Positions 41,960 through 48,869 of a stretch of DNA of 64,000 bases are shown here, one piece after another. The notes below the pieces were generated by a model. That model did not search any database. It had not been told where the DNA came from and was given only the letters and a program-made list of their open reading frames with translations. The stretch comes from Halococcoides cellulosivorans (GTDB lineage: Archaea > Halobacteriota > Halobacteria > Halobacteriales > Haloarculaceae). Position 1 is the stretch's first letter. Each line of letters begins with the position of its first letter. The DNA lies in contig NZ_CP028858.1 in assembly GCF_003058365.1 (NCBI RefSeq), positions 1,178,001-1,242,000 on the forward strand, given 5' to 3'. A program made the translations under genes and the position numbers.

Positions 41960-42799
41960 ATGGCGAGCCTGGAGGCAGTCTATCGCGGCGACGTGCGCAT
42001 GCCCGTCGCCGCACATCGCATTCTCGCGGGCGTCGCCGTCGTCCTCGTCGGTGGGGTGGCGGTCGTCGTCGCGATGGCGCTGGCGACGACGGGGCTGGGC
42101 AATGACGCGCTCGGCCTGACCGGCGCCCGCCGACTCGCGGGCGCGATCGGTGGCGTCGCGGTGCTCGTGATGATCGTCGGCGGGTTCGTCGCGCTGCCCG
42201 CCGCACGAGAGACACTCGTGGGGGCGGCCCTGGGTGTCACCGTCGCGCTCGTCGGCGTCGCATTGTTCGTCGTCGTCTACCCCACCCACTGGCTGTCGGC
42301 CACACTCCCGACGTTTCTGACCGTCTCGGTGTTCGTCGCCGGGACGATCCTCACGCTCTGGTCGCTGTTCGTCGCGGTCGCGACCTTCCAGACCCGCCAG
42401 CATCCGGGTGGGTCGGCCCGCTTGCGCGTGACCGAGACGGGCCGGGTCGAGTTGACCGAGACGCCCGACTGTGGCGCGTTCGGCGGCATCGGCCTGTTCG
42501 GCATGGGCGAAGACGAGGTCGAACCGCAGAATCGGCCGGGAACGCCGGGCGGTGCGGCCCCGGACGGCGGGACGAACGCTCGGGCCGGGGCCGACGCGGA
42601 CCGATCGGCGGCGTCGGGACCGACGGCGCCCACCAGTGAGACTGGCCCGACCGACGCCGCGACCCACGCTTCGGGCGGGCCCGATCGGTACTGCGGGACG
42701 TGTACGCATTTCCGGTACGACAACGGCACGACGCCGGTCTGTGGGTTCCACGAGCGCCGACTCGACGACCTCGATCCCTGTCCAGAGTTCGATCGGTAG
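41960..42799 (+). CDS. Membrane protein with a C-terminal cysteine-rich (zinc-ribbon-like) tail
   Basis: A 279-residue protein with four hydrophobic helices in its first 150 residues (ILAGVAVVLVGGVAVVVAMAL; LAGAIGGVAVLVMIVGGFVAL; GAALGVTVALVGVALFVVVY; LTVSVFVAGTILTLWSLFVAV). A Pro/Gly/Ala/Thr-rich disordered linker (about residues 175-240) follows, then YCGTCTHFRYDNGTTPVCGFH ending DLDPCPEFDR, a CxxC...C...C set that should bind zinc or iron. It resembles the haloarchaeal DUF7139 type, but the family name is from memory. Function unknown; possibly a membrane-anchored regulator or redox protein. Confidence 0.8.
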   Translation: MASLEAVYRGDVRMPVAAHRILAGVAVVLVGGVAVVVAMALATTGLGNDALGLTGARRLAGAIGGVAVLVMIVGGFVALPAARETLVGAALGVTVALVGVALFVVVYPTHWLSATLPTFLTVSVFVAGTILTLWSLFVAVATFQTRQHPGGSARLRVTETGRVELTETPDCGAFGGIGLFGMGEDEVEPQNRPGTPGGAAPDGGTNARAGADADRSAASGPTAPTSETGPTDAATHASGGPDRYCGTCTHFRYDNGTTPVCGFHERRLDDLDPCPEFDR

Positions 42800-42861
42800 G
42801 TGCGTTCGGACGGCTCAGCCGAACCGCAAGACCCACACCGCAGGGATCTGATTGTGCGAGC

Positions 42862-43494
42862 ATGTTCGACCCGGGAGTCTATCTCGTGACCCAGCGGACG
42901 GCGTCTGCGGGTCGGCCGACCGACGCGGTCGTCGTGGACGCACTCGACGGTGGCCTCGGGGCCGTCCAGTTGCGGGAAAAGGGCCGCTCCGCACGCGAGC
43001 GGTATCACCTCGGGCGACGGCTCAGAGCGCTGACCGACGAGTACGCGGTCCCACTCCTCGTCAACGACCGGGTCGATCTCGCGCTGGCGATCGACGCCGA
43101 CGGCGTCCATCTGGGCGCGAGCGATCTCCCGCTTCCGGCCGCTCGCGACCTCCTCGGTGCGGACGCGATCCTCGGGCGGTCGGTCTCGACGGTCGCGGAC
43201 GCCCGCGAGGCCGCCGCGAAAGGCGCGGACTACCTGGGTGTGGGCGCGGTCTATCCGACCACGTCGAAAGACGACGTCGATCCCGACGAGCAAGGGATCG
43301 GCACCGATCGCGTCGCGGCGATCGACGACGCGGTCGACGTGCCGATCGTCGCGATCGGTGGCATCACGGCAGAGCGCGCGCCCGAAGTCCTCGCGGCCGG
43401 GGCCGACACCGTCGCGGTCGTCTCTGCGATCACCGCCGCCGAGGACCCCGAGCGGGCGACCCGACGACTCGCTGATGCCGTCGACACCGAGTGA
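42862..43494 (+). CDS. thiE: Thiamine phosphate synthase
   Basis: A 210-residue TIM-barrel enzyme that joins the hydroxymethylpyrimidine and thiazole moieties to thiamine monophosphate. The motifs are VQLREKGRSARE (pyrophosphate binding), VNDRVDLALAIDADGVHLGASDLP, YLGVGAVYPTTSK and VAIGGITAERAPEVLAAGADTVAVVSAI (phosphate-binding loop). ATG at 42862. No riboswitch is apparent in the 62 bases upstream. Confidence 0.96.
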   Translation: MFDPGVYLVTQRTASAGRPTDAVVVDALDGGLGAVQLREKGRSARERYHLGRRLRALTDEYAVPLLVNDRVDLALAIDADGVHLGASDLPLPAARDLLGADAILGRSVSTVADAREAAAKGADYLGVGAVYPTTSKDDVDPDEQGIGTDRVAAIDDAVDVPIVAIGGITAERAPEVLAAGADTVAVVSAITAAEDPERATRRLADAVDTE

Positions 43495-44844
43495 TCACAG
43501 GAGTGCGATCACGGCGGCCGTGAGGCCGGCGGCCGCCGTCGCGAGGAAGTTGACGCCCTGATTTCCGACGACGCGACCTTCGATGGTCGCGCCGAGCAGG
43601 CTGTCGACCGTCATGCCGACGACGCCCGCGCCGACGATCACGAGCGCCCCCAGCGCACCGACCGACGGGAACGTGAGCACGGCGAGCACGCCGATCAGGC
43701 TCGCCCCGCCGAGTCCGGCGACCTCGCCTTGCCAGGTGATCGCGCCGTCGGTCCCCGGATCGACGACTTCGAAGGTCGTGATCAGGCGGGGCCGATCGAA
43801 CGTCCCACCGATCTCACTGGAGAGTGTGTCCGCGAGCGCCGCCGCGAGCGACCCCGCGAACGCCAACAAAAACGGCGTGGCGTCGAGACCGGTCAGGTCT
43901 GGACTCGCTGCCGCGCCGATCAGTGCGAACGTCGCGACCGTGGCGTTCGCGAGGACATTCGCGCTCCCGCGCGCGCCCTCGTCGGCTTCTGCGATGTCAC
44001 GGTCGACCTTGCGGTCGTATTTGAACTTCGTCGAGAGACCGCCGACACCGAAGAAGGTGACCAGGAGGAGCACCCACCCTGGGTCGCCGCCACCGAGGAC
44101 GATCGCGAGCAGACTGAGGAGGACGCCCGTGACCATGCCGTGGACCGACGCCGTCTGAAGCCGTCGGGCGACGTATCCGAGCGCGCCAGAGACGGCGATG
44201 CCCACCGCGACGATTCGGGGATCGCCCCCGACCGGGAGCACGGCGAGCACCCAGAGGGCGAGCGCGACCGAGACGAGGACGAGTGGGTCGTCACGATCGA
44301 CGAGCGTCACCCGAAGCAGCGCCGCGATCAAGGCGCCGACGACGCCGAGGAAGGCGATCTGAGCCAGCGGTGTCGCCTGCCCTCCACCGGCGAGGCGCTG
44401 AGCGACCGACAGCGCGATCGCACTTCCGAGGACCGCACCGCTCGCACCGCCGACGACGAACGCGGCGGTCGTGAGTTCCGAATCGCCACTGCCGTGGGTA
44501 GCCTGAGCGCCGACGGGCCCGATCGAGACGACGAGGACGGCGACGAGAAAGGCGACGACCGGCATGCCGAGGTGTGTCACAAGCAGTGTGAGCCCGCCGA
44601 TCGCGAGGCTGAACCCCGCGAGGCCGTACAGCCGGCGGTCCCGTCGATCGCCGGGGCGGGCGAACAACTCGAACAGCAGGCCGTCGTCGACGCTGAACAG
44701 CGCGATCCCCGAGATCACGAGAAAGGGCGCGGCGCTCGCGAAGGGGAGTGCCGCCTGTGGCAAGATCGCCCCGAGTGCGACCACGGGGACGACGAGCGAC
44801 CCAACGACGGCAAAGGCACTCGCCCGTCGGACTGGCGACGTCAC
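43495..44844 (-). CDS. DUF92 (TMEM19/VTE6-like) membrane protein, long form
   Basis: A 449-residue membrane protein, nearly twice the usual DUF92 length. The C-terminal half has the DUF92 signature: STKFKYDRKVDRDIAE, GARGSANVLANATVA, ADTLSSEIGG, TTFEVVDPGTDGAITW, DSLLGATIEGR. The N-terminal half (about residues 1-240) has six more hydrophobic stretches and may be a kinase-like phytol/dolichol domain. Plant VTE6 is a phytyl-phosphate kinase, so polyprenyl-phosphate metabolism is a reasonable inference here. It ends one base past the end of thiE, tail to tail, and starts next to the cis-prenyltransferase-like gene. Confidence 0.87.
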   Translation of the reverse strand: MTSPVRRASAFAVVGSLVVPVVALGAILPQAALPFASAAPFLVISGIALFSVDDGLLFELFARPGDRRDRRLYGLAGFSLAIGGLTLLVTHLGMPVVAFLVAVLVVSIGPVGAQATHGSGDSELTTAAFVVGGASGAVLGSAIALSVAQRLAGGGQATPLAQIAFLGVVGALIAALLRVTLVDRDDPLVLVSVALALWVLAVLPVGGDPRIVAVGIAVSGALGYVARRLQTASVHGMVTGVLLSLLAIVLGGGDPGWVLLLVTFFGVGGLSTKFKYDRKVDRDIAEADEGARGSANVLANATVATFALIGAAASPDLTGLDATPFLLAFAGSLAAALADTLSSEIGGTFDRPRLITTFEVVDPGTDGAITWQGEVAGLGGASLIGVLAVLTFPSVGALGALVIVGAGVVGMTVDSLLGATIEGRVVGNQGVNFLATAAAGLTAAVIALL

Positions 44845-44906
44845 GACGAGTCGTTTCGCGGAGATCCACTTACCGCTTGTGGACGCACGTGGTCGTCAGA
44901 CGAGGG

Positions 44907-44913
44907 CTTTAGG
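44907..44913 (+). promoter_or_regulatory. TATA-like box for the cis-prenyltransferase-like gene
   Basis: CTTTAGG about 28 bases before the GTG at 44938; supports that GTG as the leaderless start. Confidence 0.5.
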
Positions 44914-44937
44914 AGTCCCGACAGCCAGACCTGATTC

Positions 44938-45546
44938 GTGGGGCTGTTCGACCGCTATCTCGAAGTTCGCGTTCGCTCCAGCGACGCTGCCCTCCCGGAC
45001 TCGGTCGCACTCGTCATCACCGAGCGTGACCTCCTCGAACAGGGGGCGTACGACACGCTTGCCACGTTTTTCGATTGGGCGCTGGAGTTCGGCGCCGAGA
45101 CGGTCACACTGTACGTGAGCGTCCTCGACGAGGCCGCCATTCCGCCGCTCACCCGGTCGCTGGAGGACCTCGACGCGCCGGCCTCGATCGCCATTCGAAC
45201 GCCCGAGACCGACGAGCGCGCGGATGCGACGATCCAGGTGTCGATCGGGCTGGGCGGTCGCGCCGAGTTCGCGCGCGCCGTTCGTGACATCGCCGCCGAC
45301 GTCGAAGACGGCCAGATCGACCCCGAGGCGATCGACGAGGCGGCGATCGAGGGGCGTCTCGTTTTTCCCGAACCGCCCGATCTGCTCGTCAAGACCGGCG
45401 CCGAACGACTGTCGGATTTCATGATCTGGCAGACGGTCTACTCGGAGTTGTACTTCACCGACGTGAACTGGCGAGATTTCCGCAAGCGGGACTACCTCCG
45501 GGCGCTGCGGGACTACCAGCGCCGACAGCGGCGGTACGGAGAGTAG
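44938..45546 (+). CDS. Cis-prenyltransferase family protein lacking the catalytic Asp motif (NgBR-like candidate)
   Basis: A 202-residue protein of the undecaprenyl diphosphate synthase family. Its C-terminal half aligns with the family (DLLVKTGAERLSDFMIWQTVYSELYF, cited in part, and NWRDFRKRDYLRALRDYQ), and it ends RRYGE, that is, an R-x-G motif near the C-terminus. The N-terminal region that should hold MDGN with the catalytic Asp is instead DSVALVITERDLLEQGAYDTL. So it is unlikely to be active alone. It resembles the NgBR/Nus1 accessory subunits. GTG start. The true enzyme is the next gene, 1 base away on the other strand. Confidence 0.85.
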   Translation: MGLFDRYLEVRVRSSDAALPDSVALVITERDLLEQGAYDTLATFFDWALEFGAETVTLYVSVLDEAAIPPLTRSLEDLDAPASIAIRTPETDERADATIQVSIGLGGRAEFARAVRDIAADVEDGQIDPEAIDEAAIEGRLVFPEPPDLLVKTGAERLSDFMIWQTVYSELYFTDVNWRDFRKRDYLRALRDYQRRQRRYGE

Positions 45547-45547
45547 G

Positions 45548-46477
45548 TCAGTTCGGCCGGTCTCCCGTCTCGTCCGGCCGGTCGAGCAAGGCGTCGACGT
45601 CGGTCCGCTCCGGAACGGAGTCACGGAGTCGTCGGAGGACGGCGCGCGCCTCGTCGAGTTCGCAGTCTTGGACCGTTCGAAGCAAGGCGAGTGCGCGTCG
45701 AGCGCGCGTCCGGCGGTGAGAGGCGCGTCGGGACTCGTAGGTCCGAACGCCACGGAGGAGGTCGACTTTGCTGAACTCCGGCCAGTAGGGCGTACAGAAG
45801 TAAACGGCCGCCTCGTTGCCACTCGCCCGCCAGGGCAGGAAGTTGCTGGTCCGTTCGGCCCCACCAGTGCGGATGATCAAGTCGACCTCGTGGCCGGGGC
45901 CGTCGTACAGCGCGTCTTCGACGGTCGAAACGTCGATGTCCTCGGGTGTGATCTGGCCGGTTTCGACGCGGGCCGCGACTCGGCGGGCCGCCGTCAGGAG
46001 TTCGGCCCGACCCCCGTACGCCAGCGCGACGTTCAATCGAAACCGATCGTTGTCGGCCGTCTGGCCCTCGGCGTAGTCGATGGCCTCTCGGACGCGCTCG
46101 GGCAACCGATCCAGTTCCCCGACGGCGTGGATCCGCACCCCGGCCGCCTCGACCTCGTCGTGCTCGGCAAACGCCCGGAGTTTCTCTGCGATCAGATCGA
46201 ACAGCGCCTCGCGCTCCTCGGGCGGTCGTTTGAAGTTCTCCGTCGAGAACGCGTACAGCGTCAACTCCTCGATACCGAGTTCCGCACACCACCGCACCAT
46301 TCGCTCGGTCGTCTCCGCGCCTTCGCGGTGTCCAGAGGTGGTCTCCTCGTCTTGAGCGCGGGCGTACCGCCGGTTGCCGTCCTGGATGACGGCAACGTGT
46401 GTGGGCGTGCCGGCGATCTCCCGTTCGAGGAGGCGCCGATAGACCCGCCGACCCAGACCGCGGAGCCACGATCGCAT
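45548..46477 (-). CDS. uppS: Cis-prenyltransferase (undecaprenyl/dolichyl diphosphate synthase family)
   Basis: A 309-residue cis-prenyltransferase that elongates a trans-isoprenyl diphosphate with isopentenyl diphosphate to the polyprenyl glycan-carrier lipid. Catalytic motifs: VIQDGNRRYAR with Asp33, HREGAETTERMVRWC, LYAFSTENFKRP and RTGGAERTSNFLPWR. The C-terminal part (about 50 residues after SRRASHRR) is longer than in typical family members, and the position of the R-x-G motif is occupied by other residues. ATG at 46477; an in-frame ATG 27 bases upstream is possible. It is convergent with the non-catalytic-looking paralogue. Confidence 0.93.
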   Translation of the reverse strand: MRSWLRGLGRRVYRRLLEREIAGTPTHVAVIQDGNRRYARAQDEETTSGHREGAETTERMVRWCAELGIEELTLYAFSTENFKRPPEEREALFDLIAEKLRAFAEHDEVEAAGVRIHAVGELDRLPERVREAIDYAEGQTADNDRFRLNVALAYGGRAELLTAARRVAARVETGQITPEDIDVSTVEDALYDGPGHEVDLIIRTGGAERTSNFLPWRASGNEAAVYFCTPYWPEFSKVDLLRGVRTYESRRASHRRTRARRALALLRTVQDCELDEARAVLRRLRDSVPERTDVDALLDRPDETGDRPN

Positions 46478-46588
46478 CGTCCGATGTGACTCGGTGGCTC
46501 GCATTGAACGTTGCGTCTGGGGACCGCCGATCGACCGATGCCGTCCCGTTCGACCCGTCGAACGGGCAGAGCGGGGCGCACCGCAGAA

Positions 46589-46596
46589 TTTTAATA
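46589..46596 (+). promoter_or_regulatory. TATA-like box for the tandem cold-shock genes
   Basis: TTTTAATA centred about 29 bases before the ATG at 46622, a strong box A in GC-rich sequence. Confidence 0.6.
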
Positions 46597-46621
46597 CGAT
46601 CCCGTCGTGATCTGAGTTGCA

Positions 46622-46816
46622 ATGGCGACCGGTACTGTGGATTTTTTCCACGACACCAAAGGTTACGGCTTCATCGACACTGAGGACGCAGACGATGACG
46701 TCTTCTTCCACATGGAAGACGTCGGCGGCTCCGACCTCGAAGAAGGCCAAGACGTCGAATTCCAGATCGAACAGGCGGACCAGGGCCCCCGGGCGCTGGA
46801 ACTGCAGCGAGTGTGA
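46622..46816 (+). CDS. cspA: Cold-shock domain protein (first of a tandem pair)
   Basis: A 64-residue cold-shock domain, with RNP motifs KGYGFID and DVFFHMEDV. It is followed after only 5 bases by a second copy. It differs from the 17123 copy mostly in the central and C-terminal parts (ends ALELQRV). RNA chaperone role assumed from the family. The start ATG is preceded by the AT-rich box. Confidence 0.95.
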   Translation: MATGTVDFFHDTKGYGFIDTEDADDDVFFHMEDVGGSDLEEGQDVEFQIEQADQGPRALELQRV

Positions 46817-46821
46817 TCACA

Positions 46822-47016
46822 ATGGCAACCGGAACTGTAGACTTCTTCAACGACACTGGCGGGTACGGCTTCATCGATACCGAGGACGCAGACGAGGACG
46901 TGTTCTTCCACATGGAAGACGTCGGCGGTCCTGACCTCGAAGAGGGGCAGGAAGTCGAGTTCGAAATCGTCGAGGCCGAGAAGGGACCGCGCGCGAAAAA
47001 CCTGACGCGCCTGTAA
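46822..47016 (+). CDS. cspA: Cold-shock domain protein (second of the tandem pair)
   Basis: A 64-residue cold-shock domain beginning MATGTVDFFNDTGGYGF with FFHMEDVGGPDLEEG. The start at 46822 is chosen because the family begins with MATG; an in-frame extension by three codons upstream (MIT) is possible. It is likely cotranscribed with the first copy, as there is no room for a separate promoter in the 5-base gap. Its N-terminal half resembles the 17123 copy more than its neighbour does at the GGYGFI motif. Confidence 0.95.
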   Translation: MATGTVDFFNDTGGYGFIDTEDADEDVFFHMEDVGGPDLEEGQEVEFEIVEAEKGPRAKNLTRL

Positions 47017-47167
47017 GCGCAGGCCGTTCTCCGGGTTCTCCGACCGCCGAGCGGCGGGTGTGTCTGCGTGCCCGCGTCGACCGACACGGCCGAGTCGACC
47101 GACGCGGACACCGGCCGGTCCTGCACGCGCCGCTGGGTTTAACCGATCCCGTCACCGAAATCCGGCG

Positions 47168-48223
47168 ATGACCGACGGTCTCGATCGTCGTGACGCGGCG
47201 ATCGTCAACGCGTTTCAGGGTGGGTTCCCCGTCACCGACCGGCCCTTCGAGGTGGCTGCCGACGCGCTCGCTGCGGGCGGCGTCGACCTCTCCGGGACGG
47301 CTCTCCGAGAGCACATCGCAGATCTGGTCGAGCGAGGGACGCTCTCTCGGTTCGGGCCATTGATCGACGCCGACGCGATCGGTGGGCGGGCCGAACTCGT
47401 CGCGATGGCCGTGCCCGCGGATCGGTTCGACGCCGTCGCGGAGGCGGTCAACGCCCACGAGGAAGTCTCACACAACTATCGGCGCGATCACGACACGCTG
47501 ACGATGTGGTTGGTCGTGAGCGCCGCCGACCCCGACCGCATCGAGGGCGTCACCGACGCCATCGAAGCCGAGACCGGACTCCGAACGTATCGACTGCCGA
47601 AACTGACGGAGTTCCACGTCGGCGCGCGTTTCCCCGTCGAGGGCCCCTTCGCTGACGGGGGACTGGACCTCACAGATCGGAATCCCGGCGTGGCCGCACA
47701 CGACGGCGAGACGCTCACCGCCGACGAGCGCGAACTGTTGCTCGCGATCCAGGACGGCCTCCCGATCGAGGCCGATCCCTACGTCGCGGTCGCTGACGAC
47801 ATCGGTGCGGCCCCCGCCTGGGTTCGCGAGACCATCGAAGCGTTCCGGCGAGCGGGCGTGATCCGTCGGATCGGTGCGGTCCCCAACCACTACGCCCTGG
47901 GGTACAGCGAGAACGGCATGACTGTCTGGGACGTGCCCGACGATTCCGTCGAGGAGATCGGCACGGCGCTGGCTGACCTCCCCTTCGTGACTCACTGTTA
48001 CGAGCGGCCACGCCACGACGACGTCTGGCCGTACAACGTCTTCGCGATGGTCCACGGGCGCAGCGAGGTGGAGATCGATGCCCGCCTGGATCGTGTCCGT
48101 GCGGTCGTCGCCGCGCACGCACGGATCGCGGACGACGACTGGGCGACGCTGTACTCCACCGAGATGCTGAAAAAGACCGGGTTCAGTCTGGCCGATCGGA
48201 CGGAGGCGGCAACGAACTCGTGA
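47168..48223 (+). CDS. ahbAB: Siroheme decarboxylase, fused AhbA-AhbB type
   Basis: A 351-residue protein made of two tandem copies of the Lrp/AsnC-like siroheme decarboxylase fold (each about 170 residues). Copy one begins LDRRDAAIVNAFQGGFPV, copy two LTADERELLLAIQDGLPIE, each with a winged HTH and an AsnC-type effector domain. It removes the acetate carboxyls of siroheme to 12,18-didecarboxysiroheme in the alternative (siroheme-dependent) heme pathway of archaea. It is often misnamed a transcriptional regulator. The gene is directly followed by precorrin-2 dehydrogenase and hemA, which supports the heme role. Confidence 0.9.
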   Translation: MTDGLDRRDAAIVNAFQGGFPVTDRPFEVAADALAAGGVDLSGTALREHIADLVERGTLSRFGPLIDADAIGGRAELVAMAVPADRFDAVAEAVNAHEEVSHNYRRDHDTLTMWLVVSAADPDRIEGVTDAIEAETGLRTYRLPKLTEFHVGARFPVEGPFADGGLDLTDRNPGVAAHDGETLTADERELLLAIQDGLPIEADPYVAVADDIGAAPAWVRETIEAFRRAGVIRRIGAVPNHYALGYSENGMTVWDVPDDSVEEIGTALADLPFVTHCYERPRHDDVWPYNVFAMVHGRSEVEIDARLDRVRAVVAAHARIADDDWATLYSTEMLKKTGFSLADRTEAATNS

Positions 48224-48230
48224 GTCGCGT

Positions 48231-48869
48231 ATGATTCCACTGTTCGTCGATTTTGCCGACGAGACCGTCCTCGTGTTTGGCGGCGGTTCGGTCGGCGCTC
48301 GGAAGGCCCGACTGTTTGCCGACGAGGCCCGCGTCGTCCTGGTGAGTCCGACGTTCACGGAGACGCCAGCGGCGGTGGACTGTGTCCGAGCGGCCCCCAA
48401 CGACCGATCGGTCGGCGCGTGGATCGATCGGGCCGATCCCGCGTTGGTCGTCGCGGCGACCGACGACGCGGCGCTCAACGCTGCGATTGCCGACGCCGCT
48501 GTCGACCGTGGCGTGCTGTACAACCGTGCCGATCGACGGGGCGGCGACCGACCCGCGGCGAGCGTGACGGTCCCCGCGACGTCGACCGACGGGCCGGTGA
48601 CCGTCGCGGTCGGCACGGACGGCCGCGCGCCGGCGCTCAGCAAGTCTCTCCGCGAGGAGATCGACCCGCTGATCGACGACGCCGGCGCGATGGCGCGCCT
48701 GATCGACCAGTTGCGCGAGGAGTGGGCCGACTGGCCCGCTGACGAGCGTCGATCCGCACTGCGGCAAGTGGTCAGATCGGATCGGGTGTGGACAGCTTTA
48801 GGTGCCGAGGGCGATAACGCCCAGCGGAGAGCCGTGGACGTGATCGAGAGCGGGGGTGATCCGCCGTGA
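48231..48869 (+). CDS. Precorrin-2 dehydrogenase/sirohydrochlorin ferrochelatase-like protein
   Basis: A 212-residue protein of the CysG N-terminal/Met8 family, which oxidises precorrin-2 to sirohydrochlorin with NAD+ and may insert iron. The N-terminal Rossmann motif is VLVFGGGSVGARKARL (residues 13-28), with an acidic residue after it and a C-terminal helical region (SKSLREEIDPLIDDAGAM). The gene lies 7 bases after ahbAB and overlaps hemA by 4 bases (GTGA), so it is an operon member of tetrapyrrole synthesis. Confidence 0.9.
   Translation: MIPLFVDFADETVLVFGGGSVGARKARLFADEARVVLVSPTFTETPAAVDCVRAAPNDRSVGAWIDRADPALVVAATDDAALNAAIADAAVDRGVLYNRADRRGGDRPAASVTVPATSTDGPVTVAVGTDGRAPALSKSLREEIDPLIDDAGAMARLIDQLREEWADWPADERRSALRQVVRSDRVWTALGAEGDNAQRRAVDVIESGGDPP

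Noticed and set aside
47168-48223. Lrp/AsnC transcriptional regulator
   Set aside because: The doubled AsnC-like architecture and the direct linkage to precorrin-2 dehydrogenase and hemA fit siroheme decarboxylase much better.
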